From positions 1 through 64,000 of the forward strand of contig JAFAKB010000051.1 in assembly GCA_019235885.1 (NCBI GenBank): 64,000 nucleotides of DNA. Direction: 5' to 3'. This DNA is from Candidatus Eremiobacterota bacterium (GTDB lineage Bacteria > Vulcanimicrobiota > Vulcanimicrobiia > Vulcanimicrobiales > Vulcanimicrobiaceae). Under the pieces are notes generated by a model. The model was not told the origin of the DNA. It saw only the letters and a program-made list of their open reading frames with translations, and searched no databases. Of this stretch, positions 19,001 to 29,334 are shown piece by piece; position 1 is the stretch's first letter; each line of letters opens with the position of its first letter. The position numbers and the translations under genes are program-made.

Positions 19001-19561
19001 ATGGTTGAGACGAAAATCCCGCGCTGGCTCACGGCGCTGGACGAGAACAAACCGTACATCGAAGTGCTCGACGGCGAGAAGTTGCCCGACATGAGCCCGT
19101 ACGACGTTCACGGGCAAATCGCGGTCCGCATCGGCGCGCAGCTCGACGAATGGGCGGGCGACCGCGGCAGCGTAGGAGTCGAAGTCAGATTCTACTTCTT
19201 CCGCGCTGATGGAACTTGGTCGTCGCTGCTGCCGGAGGTGAAGTACATGTCCTACGCTCGGGTGCCGAACAGCATGGACGACAGCTCGCAGCGGCCGCGC
19301 GTAGCGCCGGATATCGCGGTCGAAATTCTCTCGCCCAGCGATCGGCCCAGTCGCACCCGGCGGAAGGTAGAGACGTACTTGGAGTTCGGCGCGACGCTCG
19401 TCATGGTCGTGCACCCGGTAAAGCGGACGGTCGCGATATACCGCAACGACGGAACCATCGAACACCGCGACGCGCGCGGCACGTGGCCGCTCGAGCAGTT
19501 CGACGGGCTGGTCCTGGATTGGGAGAAGATCTACCGCGGAGTCAAGCTGCCAGATCGCTGA
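19001..19561 (+). CDS. Uma2 family (DUF820) restriction-like nuclease, copy 2
   Basis: A 186-residue paralogue of the gene at 17933 with the same domain and start. Active-site segments are [21 protein letters not shown] and [10 protein letters not shown]. The copies agree closely at the N terminus and around the active site and differ more in the middle, so the duplication is not recent. The final residues are [13 protein letters not shown]. It is the last gene before the inverted repeat and the S10-type operon promoter. Confidence 0.85.
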   Translation: MVETKIPRWLTALDENKPYIEVLDGEKLPDMSPYDVHGQIAVRIGAQLDEWAGDRGSVGVEVRFYFFRADGTWSSLLPEVKYMSYARVPNSMDDSSQRPRVAPDIAVEILSPSDRPSRTRRKVETYLEFGATLVMVVHPVKRTVAIYRNDGTIEHRDARGTWPLEQFDGLVLDWEKIYRGVKLPDR

Positions 19562-19627
19562 GCTCCTCGTACCATCAAGCGCTTTGTCGCGAACTCCATA
19601 AGCCCGCGCGGTGCCGTGATCGTGCCT

Positions 19628-19775
19628 GGGCGGGGTGGGCCGCACCCGTGGCGGCGGGGCGTTGAGGAGGAGCGGAGCCCGGAGGGCGGGAGCGACGACG
19701 AACCCGAGCGACCAGAGGCCCAGGGACGGGCCGTCGGGAGCGTCCCCGCCGGCGCGGGTGCGGCCCACCCCGCCC
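19628..19775. repeat. Long inverted repeat upstream of the rplC operon
   Basis: A 21-nt arm at 19628-19648 is repeated exactly in inverse at 19755-19775. Pairing continues inward with mismatches for about 13 more bases (GGCGGCGGGG and its partner), leaving a loop of about 80-106 nt. No gene is seen in the gap 19562-19976 apart from this element and the promoter at 19846. It may be a miniature element or a structured terminator; it has no clear T-run. Confidence 0.75.
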
Positions 19776-19845
19776 CGCCACCACCTCCCGAGGACGCCCA
19801 TCCCGAGAAAACGCCAGGCCAAGTGGAGAACTGAACCCCGGTGGG

Positions 19846-19874
19846 TTGACGTTTGGCCGTAAGCCCGGTACACT
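19846..19874 (+). promoter_or_regulatory. Sigma70-type promoter of the rplC-rpsM operon
   Basis: TTGACG (19846-19851) and TACACT (19869-19874) are spaced by 17 nt. The predicted start near 19881 leaves a leader of about 95 nt before rplC, enough for regulation by a ribosomal protein. Confidence 0.8.
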
Positions 19875-19976
19875 ATCCCGGTTGTGGTCCACGCCGAGGC
19901 CGCCTGAAAGCGCGCCCCGGCGAAAGGCGTAACGAATACGCCAGGGCCCGTGGATATCCGTAAGGGATCGATCAAC

Positions 19977-20609
19977 GTGAAGAACATCATCGGCCGCAAG
20001 GTCGGGATGACCAGCGTGTTCACGGACGACGGCCGGAGCGTTCCGGTCACCGTGATCCAAGCCGGTCCGTGTACCGTGGTGCAAAAGAAGACGAAGGAAT
20101 CCGACGGCTACGAAGCCGTCGCGCTGGCGTTCGGCGACGTGAAACCGTCGCGCCTGACCAAAGCGCTGCAAGGCCACTACAAGCGAGCCGGAATCGCGCC
20201 CAAGCGCGACATCCGCGAGTTCCGCACGGGGATCGACGGCGTCGAGCTCGGCGCGACGATCACCGTCGAAGGCTTCACCGCCGGCGACCGCGTCGACGTG
20301 CAGGGGATCTCGAAGGGCCACGGCTTCTCGGGCGGGATCAAGCGCTGGAACTTCAGCGGCGGCGGCGCGAGCCACGGCTCGATGATCCACCGCCAGCCGG
20401 CCTCGAACGGCGACACCAACGCCGGCCACACGCACCGCGGCAGCCGCCGCCCCGGCCACTACGGCGTCGACAAGGTGACGCACCAGAACTTGGAAGTCGT
20501 CCGCGCCGACACCGAGCGCAATTTGCTGCTCGTGCGCGGTCCGGTTCCCGGCCCGAAAAACGGGCTGGTGATCGTGCAACAGTCCGTCAAAGTGAAGGCG
20601 AGCGCGTAA
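19977..20609 (+). CDS. rplC: 50S ribosomal protein L3
   Basis: L3 is an early assembly protein whose loop reaches towards the peptidyl-transferase centre. GTG 19977 was chosen because it gives the usual start MKNIIGRKVGMTSVF and 210 residues, with AGGGA upstream; an in-frame GTG at 19950 would add nine residues. The conserved loop is SGGGASHGSMIHRQPASNG with HRGSRRPGH. It is the first gene of the S10-type unit here, since rpsJ is left behind 5 kb upstream. Confidence 0.97.
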   Translation: MKNIIGRKVGMTSVFTDDGRSVPVTVIQAGPCTVVQKKTKESDGYEAVALAFGDVKPSRLTKALQGHYKRAGIAPKRDIREFRTGIDGVELGATITVEGFTAGDRVDVQGISKGHGFSGGIKRWNFSGGGASHGSMIHRQPASNGDTNAGHTHRGSRRPGHYGVDKVTHQNLEVVRADTERNLLLVRGPVPGPKNGLVIVQQSVKVKASA

Positions 20610-21268
20610 TGGCGCAGGTAATCGACGCACAAGGCAAGCCCGTGCGCGAACAAGAGACGCCCGCCGCCTTCGCCGGCCCCGTCGAAGGAAGAGCGAACGC
20701 GATCTACCGCGCGGTCTTCCGCGAGCTCGCGAACCCGCGTGCCGGAACGGCGTCGACGAAGAAGCGCGACGAAGTCCGCGGCGGCGGCAAGAAACCGTGG
20801 CGCCAGAAGGGCACCGGCCGGGCCCGCCAGGGCTCGATCCGCTCGCCGCAGTGGGCGCACGGCGGCGTCGTGTTCGGTCCGCAGCCGCGCTCGTACGTCT
20901 CGAGCCTGAACAAGAAGGAACGCCGCGTCGCGATGCGCGCCGCGCTGGCCGACAAGTTCCAGTCCGGCGGCGTGACGGTGCTCGCCACCGAGCAGCTCGA
21001 TCTGACGAAGACGAAGGCGCTCGCCACGCTGCTGTTCGGCTCGGCGAAGGCCGCGAAGTCCGGCCCGAAGACGCTGGTCGTCTTCGCGACGGAGGAGTTG
21101 GAGGCGGTCGGGACGCCGCTGCGCCGCACCGGCCGCAACCTCGAACGCGTCAACGTGACGCATACGGGCGAGCTCGACGTCAAGGACGTCGTTGGCTACG
21201 GCCGGCTCGTCCTCACCACCGCCGCGCACGACGCCCTCGCGGCGAAATACGCGCAGGAGCCGAAGTAG
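20609..21268 (+). CDS. rplD: 50S ribosomal protein L4
   Basis: L4 lines the peptide exit tunnel. The protein is 219 residues. The tunnel-loop motif KKPWRQKGTGRARQGSIRSP and HGGVVFGPQPR are present. In E. coli L4 represses the S10 operon by attenuation, but no such leader is recognisable before rplC here. The ATG overlaps the rplC stop by one base. Confidence 0.97.
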   Translation: MAQVIDAQGKPVREQETPAAFAGPVEGRANAIYRAVFRELANPRAGTASTKKRDEVRGGGKKPWRQKGTGRARQGSIRSPQWAHGGVVFGPQPRSYVSSLNKKERRVAMRAALADKFQSGGVTVLATEQLDLTKTKALATLLFGSAKAAKSGPKTLVVFATEELEAVGTPLRRTGRNLERVNVTHTGELDVKDVVGYGRLVLTTAAHDALAAKYAQEPK

Positions 21269-21270
21269 CC

Positions 21271-21579
21271 GTGAACGCGAGAGATGTTATCATCGCGCCG
21301 CTGATCACCGAGAAGTCGATGGCGGGGACGCTCGCGCAGCAGTACGCCTTCGAGGTCAACCCGCACGCCACCAAGACGCAGATCAAAGCCGCGGTCGCCG
21401 AGATCTTCGGCGTCACCGTGCTGAAGATCAACACCGTCAACGTGGGCGGCAAGAAGAAGAACTTCGCCCGCCGCGGCCGCCGCACGTCCGGCGTCCAGTC
21501 GGACTGGAAGAAGGCGATCGTCACCATCGCGCCGGGTCAGAAGATACAACTCGGCGGCGTCAACTACTTCGAGCAATAA
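21271..21579 (+). CDS. rplW: 50S ribosomal protein L23
   Basis: L23 sits at the tunnel exit and docks trigger factor and SRP. The protein is 102 residues, standard. Motifs are [11 protein letters not shown], the [20 protein letters not shown] region and [17 protein letters not shown]. The GTG start at 21271 follows the rplD stop by 2 nt. Confidence 0.96.
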   Translation: MNARDVIIAPLITEKSMAGTLAQQYAFEVNPHATKTQIKAAVAEIFGVTVLKINTVNVGGKKKNFARRGRRTSGVQSDWKKAIVTIAPGQKIQLGGVNYFEQ

Positions 21580-21580
21580 C

Positions 21581-22408
<828 letters not shown>

Positions 22409-22409
22409 C

Positions 22410-22685
22410 ATGGGCCGTTCACTGAAGAAAGGTCCGTTCGTCGCGGACCATCTCGCCGCCAAAGTCGAGAAGCTGAACTCGACGCGCGAGAAGCGGGTCA
22501 TCAAGACATGGTCGCGCGCCTCGACGATCGTTCCGGCGATGGTCGGCCACACGATCTCGGTGCACAACGGCCGGGCGCACATCCCGGTGTTCATCACCGA
22601 GAACATGGTCGGGCACAAGCTCGGCGAGTTCTCGCCTACGCGCACCTTCAAGGGCCACGCGGGCGATAAGGCCAAGGTATCATGA
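22410..22685 (+). CDS. rpsS: 30S ribosomal protein S19
   Basis: S19 lies in the head of the 30S subunit. The protein is 91 residues, with [14 protein letters not shown] at the start and [19 protein letters not shown] at the end, both typical. It overlaps rplV by 4 nt. Confidence 0.98.
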   Translation: MGRSLKKGPFVADHLAAKVEKLNSTREKRVIKTWSRASTIVPAMVGHTISVHNGRAHIPVFITENMVGHKLGEFSPTRTFKGHAGDKAKVS

Positions 22686-23206
22686 ACGATTCGCCGATCG
22701 AGTTGCGCGCGGAGGCGGTGGCGCACCTGAAGTTCGCCCGCGTCGGGCCGCGCAAGCTGCGCCGCGTCGCGGACGCGATCCGCGGCAAGACCGTGCGCGA
22801 AGCGCTGGTCCTGTTGAAGTTCGCCGGCGTCTTCGCCGCCGAGCCGATCGAAAAATTGCTCAAGAGCGCGGTCGCGAACGCGGAGAACAACCACGACATG
22901 AGCTCGGACGGGCTCTACGTCACGCGCATCACCGTCGACGGCGGACCCGGCGGCGGGTTCACCAAGCGGCTCGACCCGCGCGCGCAAGGCCGGGCGGCGT
23001 TCAAGCGCAAGCGGCTCTCGCACGTGACGATCGCGGTCGGCGCCAACCCGCCGAAGCACCAGCCGAAGCAGCGCGCGGGCGCCGCGATCGGCCTCAAGAC
23101 GCGCGCGCAGCGCCAAGCGCAGGCCGCCGGCGGGCGCAAGAAGTCCTCGAAGCCGGCCGCACCGCGCCGGAAGAAGCAAACCGCGGGCGCGGGGGCATCG
23201 GAGTAA
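22682..23206 (+). CDS. rplV: 50S ribosomal protein L22
   Basis: L22 lines the exit tunnel; its loop is the site of some macrolide-resistance changes, none visible here. The protein is 174 residues against about 110 in E. coli. The core is standard ([19 protein letters not shown] and the [21 protein letters not shown] loop end). The extra 55 residues are a basic Lys/Arg/Ala/Pro tail from about residue 120, likely disordered and rRNA-binding. Confidence 0.96.
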   Translation: MNDSPIELRAEAVAHLKFARVGPRKLRRVADAIRGKTVREALVLLKFAGVFAAEPIEKLLKSAVANAENNHDMSSDGLYVTRITVDGGPGGGFTKRLDPRAQGRAAFKRKRLSHVTIAVGANPPKHQPKQRAGAAIGLKTRAQRQAQAAGGRKKSSKPAAPRRKKQTAGAGASE

Positions 23207-23207
23207 C

Positions 23208-24410
<1,203 letters not shown>

Positions 24411-24412
24411 AC

Positions 24413-24844
24413 ATGCTGACCCCGAAAAGAGTGAAGTGGCGCCGCCAGCACCGCGGCCGCATGCGCGGCAAAGCGCTGGTCGGCAACACGCTGACGTTCG
24501 GCGAGTTCGGCCTGCAGGCGCTGGAGCCGGTGTGGATGACCAACCGGCAGATCGAGGCCGCGCGTATCGCGATGACCCGCCACATCAAGCGCGGCGGCAA
24601 GGTCTGGATCAAGGTCTTCCCCGACAAGTCGGTGACGAAGAAGCCGGCCGAGGTCCGCATGGGCTCCGGCAAGGGCAACCCCGAGTTCTGGGTCGCCGTC
24701 GTGCGCCCGGGCCGCGTGCTCTTCGAGCTCGCCGGCGTCGACGAGAAGACGGCGCGCGAAGCGCTGCGCCTGGCCGCGCAAAAGCTGCCGATCTCGACCA
24801 AGGTCGTGACGCGCGGCGACGAGGAGACGGGGGTGGCCATCTGA
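24413..24844 (+). CDS. rplP: 50S ribosomal protein L16
   Basis: L16 helps position A-site tRNA. The protein is 143 residues. The start [20 protein letters not shown] and the later [18 protein letters not shown] are typical. The stop overlaps the ATG of rpmC by one base. Confidence 0.98.
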   Translation: MLTPKRVKWRRQHRGRMRGKALVGNTLTFGEFGLQALEPVWMTNRQIEAARIAMTRHIKRGGKVWIKVFPDKSVTKKPAEVRMGSGKGNPEFWVAVVRPGRVLFELAGVDEKTAREALRLAAQKLPISTKVVTRGDEETGVAI

Positions 24845-25065
24845 TGAAGCGCAACGATCTGCGCCATCTGCGCGAGCTTTCGCTCAAAGATCTCGAGCAG
24901 CGCGCCCGCGAGACGAAGGAAGAGCTCTTCAACCTGCGCTTCTCGCTGCGCACCGGACACCTCAGCGACTTCTCGCGGGTGAAGCAAGTCCGGCGCACCT
25001 ACGCCCAGATTCAAACCGCGATCTCCGAGAAGCGGATCGCCGAGGCACGTCATGGAGCAGCATAA
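24844..25065 (+). CDS. rpmC: 50S ribosomal protein L29
   Basis: L29 is a two-helix protein near the tunnel exit. The protein is 73 residues, with [20 protein letters not shown] and the second helix [21 protein letters not shown]. The 3' end overlaps rpsQ by 14 nt, an unusually long overlap for this operon. Confidence 0.95.
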   Translation: MKRNDLRHLRELSLKDLEQRARETKEELFNLRFSLRTGHLSDFSRVKQVRRTYAQIQTAISEKRIAEARHGAA

Positions 25066-25321
25066 TCAACGGGTCAACCGCCGGCGCGTCAAGCAAGGCC
25101 GCGTCGCGAGCGACAAGATGGACAAGACGATCGTCGTCGTGACCGAGACGCGCGTCCCGCACCCGGTCTACCGCAAGGTCGTCCGCCAGTCGACGCGCTT
25201 CAAGGCGCACGACGAGAAGAACGACGCCAAGACCGGCGATCTGGTCCGCATCCAAGAGTGCCGCCCGATGTCGCGCGGCAAGCGCTGGCGCTTGGTCGAG
25301 ATTCTGGAGCGCGCGAAATGA
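25052..25321 (+). CDS. rpsQ: 30S ribosomal protein S17
   Basis: S17 is an OB-fold 16S rRNA-binding protein. The protein is 89 residues, with [18 protein letters not shown], the [16 protein letters not shown] strand and [15 protein letters not shown]. The ATG at 25052 lies within the end of rpmC and the stop overlaps rplN by 4 nt, so the three are translationally coupled. Confidence 0.97.
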   Translation: MEQHNQRVNRRRVKQGRVASDKMDKTIVVVTETRVPHPVYRKVVRQSTRFKAHDEKNDAKTGDLVRIQECRPMSRGKRWRLVEILERAK

Positions 25322-25695
25322 TTCAGCAAGAGACGCGGCTCAAGGTGGCCGACAACTCGGGGGCGCGCGAGCTGCTGTGCATCCACGTCAGCGGCGGCTC
25401 GCGGCATCCGTACGCGCACGTCGGCGACATCATCGTCGGGACGGTGAAGAGCGCGATCCCGGGCGCCGCGGTCAAGAAAGGCCAAGTCGTCAAGGCGGTC
25501 GTCGTGCGCACCTCGCAGCCGATGCGCCGGCCGGACGGATCGGTCATCAAGTTCGACGAGAACGCGTGCGTGATCATCAAGGGCGAGAAGGACAACCTCG
25601 ACCCGCGCGGGACGCGCGTGTTCGGACCCGTCTGCCGCGAGCTGCGCGACCGCGGCTTCCTGAAGATCGCCTCGTTAGCACCGGAGGTGCTCTAA
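25318..25695 (+). CDS. rplN: 50S ribosomal protein L14
   Basis: L14 is at the subunit interface. The protein is 125 residues. [20 protein letters not shown], the [11 protein letters not shown] strand and [10 protein letters not shown] are standard. It overlaps rpsQ by 4 nt (ATGA). Confidence 0.98.
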   Translation: MIQQETRLKVADNSGARELLCIHVSGGSRHPYAHVGDIIVGTVKSAIPGAAVKKGQVVKAVVVRTSQPMRRPDGSVIKFDENACVIIKGEKDNLDPRGTRVFGPVCRELRDRGFLKIASLAPEVL

Positions 25696-25696
25696 G

Positions 25697-26041
25697 ATGG
25701 GCGTGAAGGCGAAGATCGTCAGGGGCGACACGGTCGTGCTGCGGCGCGGCAAGGAGAAAGGGAAGCGCGGGATCGTCAAGCACGTCTGGCCGAAGGACGG
25801 CTGCGCGACGGTCGAAGGGTTGAACGTCGTCAAGCGCCACACCAAGCCGGGAACGACCGGCGTGCAGAGCGGCGGCATCCTCGAGAAGGAAGCGCCGATC
25901 CCGCTCAGCGCGCTGATGGTGATCGATCCCAAGACCGACAAGCCGACCCGCGTGCGCCGCGTCCGCCGTTCCGACGGCACGACGGTCCGCATCGCGGCTC
26001 GCTCCGGCGAGGAGCTGCTCGTCCCCAGTAAGGCGAAATAG
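25697..26041 (+). CDS. rplX: 50S ribosomal protein L24
   Basis: L24 is a KOW-domain protein that starts 50S assembly. The protein is 114 residues. The KOW region reads [20 protein letters not shown] and is followed by [14 protein letters not shown]. It is 1 nt downstream of rplN. Confidence 0.97.
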   Translation: MGVKAKIVRGDTVVLRRGKEKGKRGIVKHVWPKDGCATVEGLNVVKRHTKPGTTGVQSGGILEKEAPIPLSALMVIDPKTDKPTRVRRVRRSDGTTVRIAARSGEELLVPSKAK

Positions 26042-26043
26042 TC

Positions 26044-26610
26044 ATGGCAGCGAGATTGAAAGAGAAGTACGACAACGAGGTGCGCGGGAAGCTGCAGGAG
26101 CGGTTCGCCTACAAGAACCCCATGCAGGTCCCGAAGCTCGAAAAGGTCGTCCTCAACATGTCGGTCGGCGAGGCGATCCAGAACTCGAAGGCGCTCGACA
26201 AGGCGGTCGACGAGCTGACGACGATCAGCGGCCAGAAGCCGGTGATCACCAAGGCGAAGAAGTCGATCGCGGCGTTCAAGCTCCGCGAGGGGATGAACAT
26301 CGGCGCCAAGGTCACGCTGCGCGGCGAGCGGATGTACAACTTCCTCGACAAGCTGTTCAACATCGTGCTGCCGCGCATCCGCGACTTCCGCGGGCTGAGC
26401 CGGCGCTCGTTCGACGGGCGCGGCAACTACAGCCTCGGCCTGCGCGAGCAGCTGGTCTTCCCCGAGATCGACTTCGACAAGGTCGAGAAGGCGCGCGGGA
26501 TGGACATCATCATCGTCACGACCGCGAAGAACGACGAAGAAGCGACCGAGTTTCTCACCCAGATGGGGCTGCCGCTGCAGAAGCAGACGACGGCCGGAGC
26601 GACGCGATAA
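26044..26610 (+). CDS. rplE: 50S ribosomal protein L5
   Basis: L5 binds 5S rRNA. The protein is 188 residues. [20 protein letters not shown], the TGxKP-like [14 protein letters not shown] and the [20 protein letters not shown] segment are typical. It ends directly at the rpsN start. Confidence 0.98.
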   Translation: MAARLKEKYDNEVRGKLQERFAYKNPMQVPKLEKVVLNMSVGEAIQNSKALDKAVDELTTISGQKPVITKAKKSIAAFKLREGMNIGAKVTLRGERMYNFLDKLFNIVLPRIRDFRGLSRRSFDGRGNYSLGLREQLVFPEIDFDKVEKARGMDIIIVTTAKNDEEATEFLTQMGLPLQKQTTAGATR

Positions 26611-26796
26611 ATGGCCAAGACCTCGCTGATCGAGAAGTCGAAGCGCACCCCGAAGTACGCGGTGCGCGCGCACAACCGCTGCAAAGTCTGCGGCCGGCCG
26701 CGCGCCTACTACCGCAAGTTCGGCATGTGCCGCATCTGCTTCCGCGAGAACGCGCACCGCGGCTTCATCCCCGGCATCACGAAGGCAAGCTGGTGA
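26611..26796 (+). CDS. rpsN: 30S ribosomal protein S14, zinc-binding type Z
   Basis: The protein is 61 residues. Four cysteines in CKVCGRP and CRICFRE form the zinc ribbon that marks the short, zinc-dependent form (C+). A zinc-independent long paralogue is not in the window. It is followed by an unusually long 135-nt spacer before rpsH. Confidence 0.98.
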   Translation: MAKTSLIEKSKRTPKYAVRAHNRCKVCGRPRAYYRKFGMCRICFRENAHRGFIPGITKASW

Positions 26797-26876
26797 AAGA
26801 AATGATCATGTTGTTGGGCGCGCCCTCGGGGAATCGCGCCGCTGATATCATCGAGAGCGCGCCCGCCTATTGGGGG

Positions 26877-26897
26877 CCCCGCGCCGAAGGCGTGGGG
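26877..26897 (+). promoter_or_regulatory. Strong hairpin in the rpsN-rpsH spacer
   Basis: CCCCGCGCC (26877-26885) and GGCGTGGGG (26889-26897) pair over 9 bp, with one G-U, around a 3-nt GAA loop. There is no T-run, so termination is unlikely. The spacer 26797-26931 contrasts with the 0-8 nt gaps elsewhere in this operon; it may control rpsH translation or be an inserted element. Confidence 0.45.
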
Positions 26898-26931
26898 GGC
26901 GCGGAGCCTGGGGCGGAGCGCCGTTAGAACC

Positions 26932-27333
26932 ATGGGAGTCATCACCGATCCGATCGCGGACCTGCTCACCCGCATCCGCAACGCGAACACCGCGAACCAC
27001 CAGACCTGCGACGTTCCGGCGTCGAAGATGAAGAAGGCCGTCGCGCAGATCCTGCTCGACGAAGGCTTCATCAAGGGCATCGAGGAGATCAAGGAAGGGC
27101 CGCAAGGCACGCTTCGGATCGCCCTCAAGTACGGGCCGGAGAAGGAGAAGGTCATCACCGGCCTGCGCCGGATCAGCCGTCCCGGTCTGCGCGTCTACAC
27201 CTCGAAGACCGAGATCCCGCGCGTCCTGGGCGGGCTGGGTCTGGTCATCATGTCGACCTCGAAGGGCATCATGTCGGGCAAGCGCGCCAAGCGCGAAGGC
27301 TTCGGCGGCGAAGTCCTGGCCTACGTTTGGTAA
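26932..27333 (+). CDS. rpsH: 30S ribosomal protein S8
   Basis: S8 binds the centre of 16S rRNA and, in E. coli, represses the spc operon. The protein is 133 residues, starting [18 protein letters not shown] and ending in [26 protein letters not shown]. Its ATG comes after the long structured spacer, where a repressor site could lie. Confidence 0.98.
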   Translation: MGVITDPIADLLTRIRNANTANHQTCDVPASKMKKAVAQILLDEGFIKGIEEIKEGPQGTLRIALKYGPEKEKVITGLRRISRPGLRVYTSKTEIPRVLGGLGLVIMSTSKGIMSGKRAKREGFGGEVLAYVW

Positions 27334-27339
27334 TCGATC

Positions 27340-27888
27340 ATGTCTCGAATTGGAAAATTGCCGGTTGCAGTCCCTAGCGGCGTCGACGTGACGCTCGAAG
27401 ACTCGACCGTCACCGTCAAAGGGCCGAAGGGCCAGCTCTCGCAGCGCATTCTGCCGGTCGTCGAGGTCAGCGTCGACGGCGGACAGGTCGTCGTGCAGCG
27501 CAAGAACGACGAGAAGTCCGGCCGCTCGGCGCACGGACTCACCCGCACGCTGGTCGCCAACATGATCGACGGCGTCACCAAGGGCTTCCGCAAGTCGCTC
27601 GCGCTGCAAGGCGTCGGCTACCGCGTCAACAAGGCCGGCGACGTCCTCAACTTCTCGCTCGGCTACTCGCACCCGGTCAGCTTCAGCCCGCCGGAAGGGA
27701 TCGCGTTCACCGTCGAGGGGACGAACACGGTGCACGTCGACGGAATCGACAAGCAGCGCGTCGGCCAGGTCGCGGCGGAGATCCGCAGCCTGCGCCCGCC
27801 CGAGCCGTACAAGGGCAAGGGGATCCGCTACAAGGACGAAGTCGTGCGCAAGAAGCTCGGCAAAGCCGGGAAGGCCGGTAAGAAATAA
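27340..27888 (+). CDS. rplF: 50S ribosomal protein L6
   Basis: L6 lies near the factor-binding site. The protein is 182 residues. MSRIGKLPVAVPSGVDVTL, the KGPKGQLSQRI loop and the C-terminal PEPYKGKGIRYKDEVVRKK signature are present. The stop shares one base with the rplR ATG. Confidence 0.98.
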   Translation: MSRIGKLPVAVPSGVDVTLEDSTVTVKGPKGQLSQRILPVVEVSVDGGQVVVQRKNDEKSGRSAHGLTRTLVANMIDGVTKGFRKSLALQGVGYRVNKAGDVLNFSLGYSHPVSFSPPEGIAFTVEGTNTVHVDGIDKQRVGQVAAEIRSLRPPEPYKGKGIRYKDEVVRKKLGKAGKAGKK

Positions 27889-28250
27889 TGCCGGTCTCAC
27901 GCAACGAGCAGCGCGTCAAGCGCCACCAGCGCCTGCGCAAGAAGGTGACCGGGACGACCGCGCGGCCGCGCCTGCAGATCTTCCGCAGCCTGCACCACAC
28001 CTATGCGTTCGTCGTCGACGACACCAAGGGCCACACCCTGGTCGCCGCGTCGACGCGCGAAGGCGCGATCGCCGACGGGCTCGGCTCGCGGACGAACGTC
28101 GAAGCGGCGCAGAAAGTCGGCTCGACGATCGCCCAGCGAGCGAAGGCCGCCGGGATCGACGCCGTCGTCTTCGACACCTCGGGCCACAAATATCACGGCC
28201 GCGTCGCGGCGCTCGCTCAGGCGGCGCGCGAAGCGGGTTTGGAGTTCTAG
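27888..28250 (+). CDS. rplR: 50S ribosomal protein L18
   Basis: L18 binds 5S rRNA with L5. The protein is 120 residues, with RLRKKVTGTTARPRLQIFRS near the start and DTSGHKYHGRVAALAQAAREAGLEF at the end. It overlaps rplF by one base. Confidence 0.97.
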   Translation: MPVSRNEQRVKRHQRLRKKVTGTTARPRLQIFRSLHHTYAFVVDDTKGHTLVAASTREGAIADGLGSRTNVEAAQKVGSTIAQRAKAAGIDAVVFDTSGHKYHGRVAALAQAAREAGLEF

Positions 28251-28253
28251 CGC

Positions 28254-28763
28254 ATGTACAATCGAGGCGGGCGCGACCGCGACAACCAGGGGTTCGAAGA
28301 AGCCGTCGTGCGCATCAACCGCGTCGCGAAGGTCGTCAAGGGCGGGAAGCGCTTCAGCTTCTCCGCGCTGGTCGTCGTCGGCGACAAGAAGGGCCGCGTC
28401 GGGTTCGCGATCGGCAAGGCCGGCGAAGTTCCGGAGGCGATCCGCAAGGGTGTCGAGCAGGCGCGCAAGGCGCTCATCACCGTCCCGATGGTCGAGAAGA
28501 CGATCCCGCACCAGGTGAACGTGCAGGTCGGCTCGGGCCACGTCATGCTCAAGCCGGCTTCGCCCGGGACGGGCGTGATCGCGGGCGGCGCGATGCGCGC
28601 GGTGCTCGAGCTCGCCGGCATCCACGACATCGTCACCAAGTCGCTCGGCACCAACAACCCGATCAACGTCGTGCTCGCGACGTTCGAGGCGCTGGGCTCG
28701 CTCAAGACCGCCGAGAAGGTCGCGCAGCTGCGCGGCAAGACGGTCCAAGAAATCTACGCGTAA
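28254..28763 (+). CDS. rpsE: 30S ribosomal protein S5
   Basis: S5 works in decoding accuracy and mRNA unwinding. The protein is 169 residues. [21 protein letters not shown] and the [19 protein letters not shown] helix are intact. rpmD (L30) normally follows; here rplO follows at once, so L30 is absent from the operon. Confidence 0.98.
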   Translation: MYNRGGRDRDNQGFEEAVVRINRVAKVVKGGKRFSFSALVVVGDKKGRVGFAIGKAGEVPEAIRKGVEQARKALITVPMVEKTIPHQVNVQVGSGHVMLKPASPGTGVIAGGAMRAVLELAGIHDIVTKSLGTNNPINVVLATFEALGSLKTAEKVAQLRGKTVQEIYA

Positions 28764-28771
28764 GGCGCACC

Positions 28772-29326
28772 ATGGCAGCAGCAAAGAAGAAGAGCTCGAG
28801 CAGCGCGGCGGCCGCCGCACCGGCGTTCTCGCTGGCGACGCTCAAGCCGAACCCCCACTCCCGGCCGAAGCGCGTGCGCATCGGGCGCGGGCACGGCTCC
28901 GGCATGGTCAAGACCGGCGGCGAAGGCGGCAAGGGTCAGACCGTCCGCTCTGGCGGCGGCAAAGGCCCCGCGTTCGAAGGCGGCCAGACGCCGTGGAACC
29001 GGCGCCTTCCGCAGCGCCGCGGCTACTCGCAGAAGTCGCGCGACATCGGCCACTTTAGAACGGAGCTGGCGGTGATCAACGTCGGCGAGCTCGCCGGCTG
29101 GGACGCCGCGGTCGAGGTCAGTCCGCAATCGCTAAAGGCGCACGGCAAGATCAGCGCGGTCAAGGACGGCGTCAAGATCCTCGGCGGCTCGGGGAAGCGC
29201 GCCAAGGGCGGCTCGCTCCCGGCCGGGCTGAAGTTCCGCGACGTGCTCTTCTCCGCCTCGGCGCGGGAAGCGCTCGGCGCGGTCGGCGCCGACTTCGGCG
29301 ACACCGAAGCCGCCCCGGCTGAGTAA
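28772..29326 (+). CDS. rplO: 50S ribosomal protein L15
   Basis: The protein is 184 residues, about 35 longer than usual because of an Ala/Ser/Lys-rich N-terminal extension before LKPNPHSRPKRVRIGRG. The glycine-rich region GKGQTVRSGGGKGPAFEGGQ is standard. L15 binds 23S rRNA late in assembly. It follows rpsE by 8 nt with no L30 between. Confidence 0.96.
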   Translation: MAAAKKKSSSSAAAAAPAFSLATLKPNPHSRPKRVRIGRGHGSGMVKTGGEGGKGQTVRSGGGKGPAFEGGQTPWNRRLPQRRGYSQKSRDIGHFRTELAVINVGELAGWDAAVEVSPQSLKAHGKISAVKDGVKILGGSGKRAKGGSLPAGLKFRDVLFSASAREALGAVGADFGDTEAAPAE

Positions 29327-29334
29327 GAGCCTCC

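Noticed and set aside
19616-19862. Small proteins (72-75 codons) in the gap before rplC
   Set aside because: They are produced by the inverted repeat in several frames and have no ribosome-binding site or family likeness.
26793-26927. 44-codon frame between rpsN and rpsH
   Set aside because: It overlaps the rpsN stop as GTGA, but the product is Gly/Ala/Pro-rich and encoded by a hairpin region. I treat the spacer as RNA structure rather than a gene.
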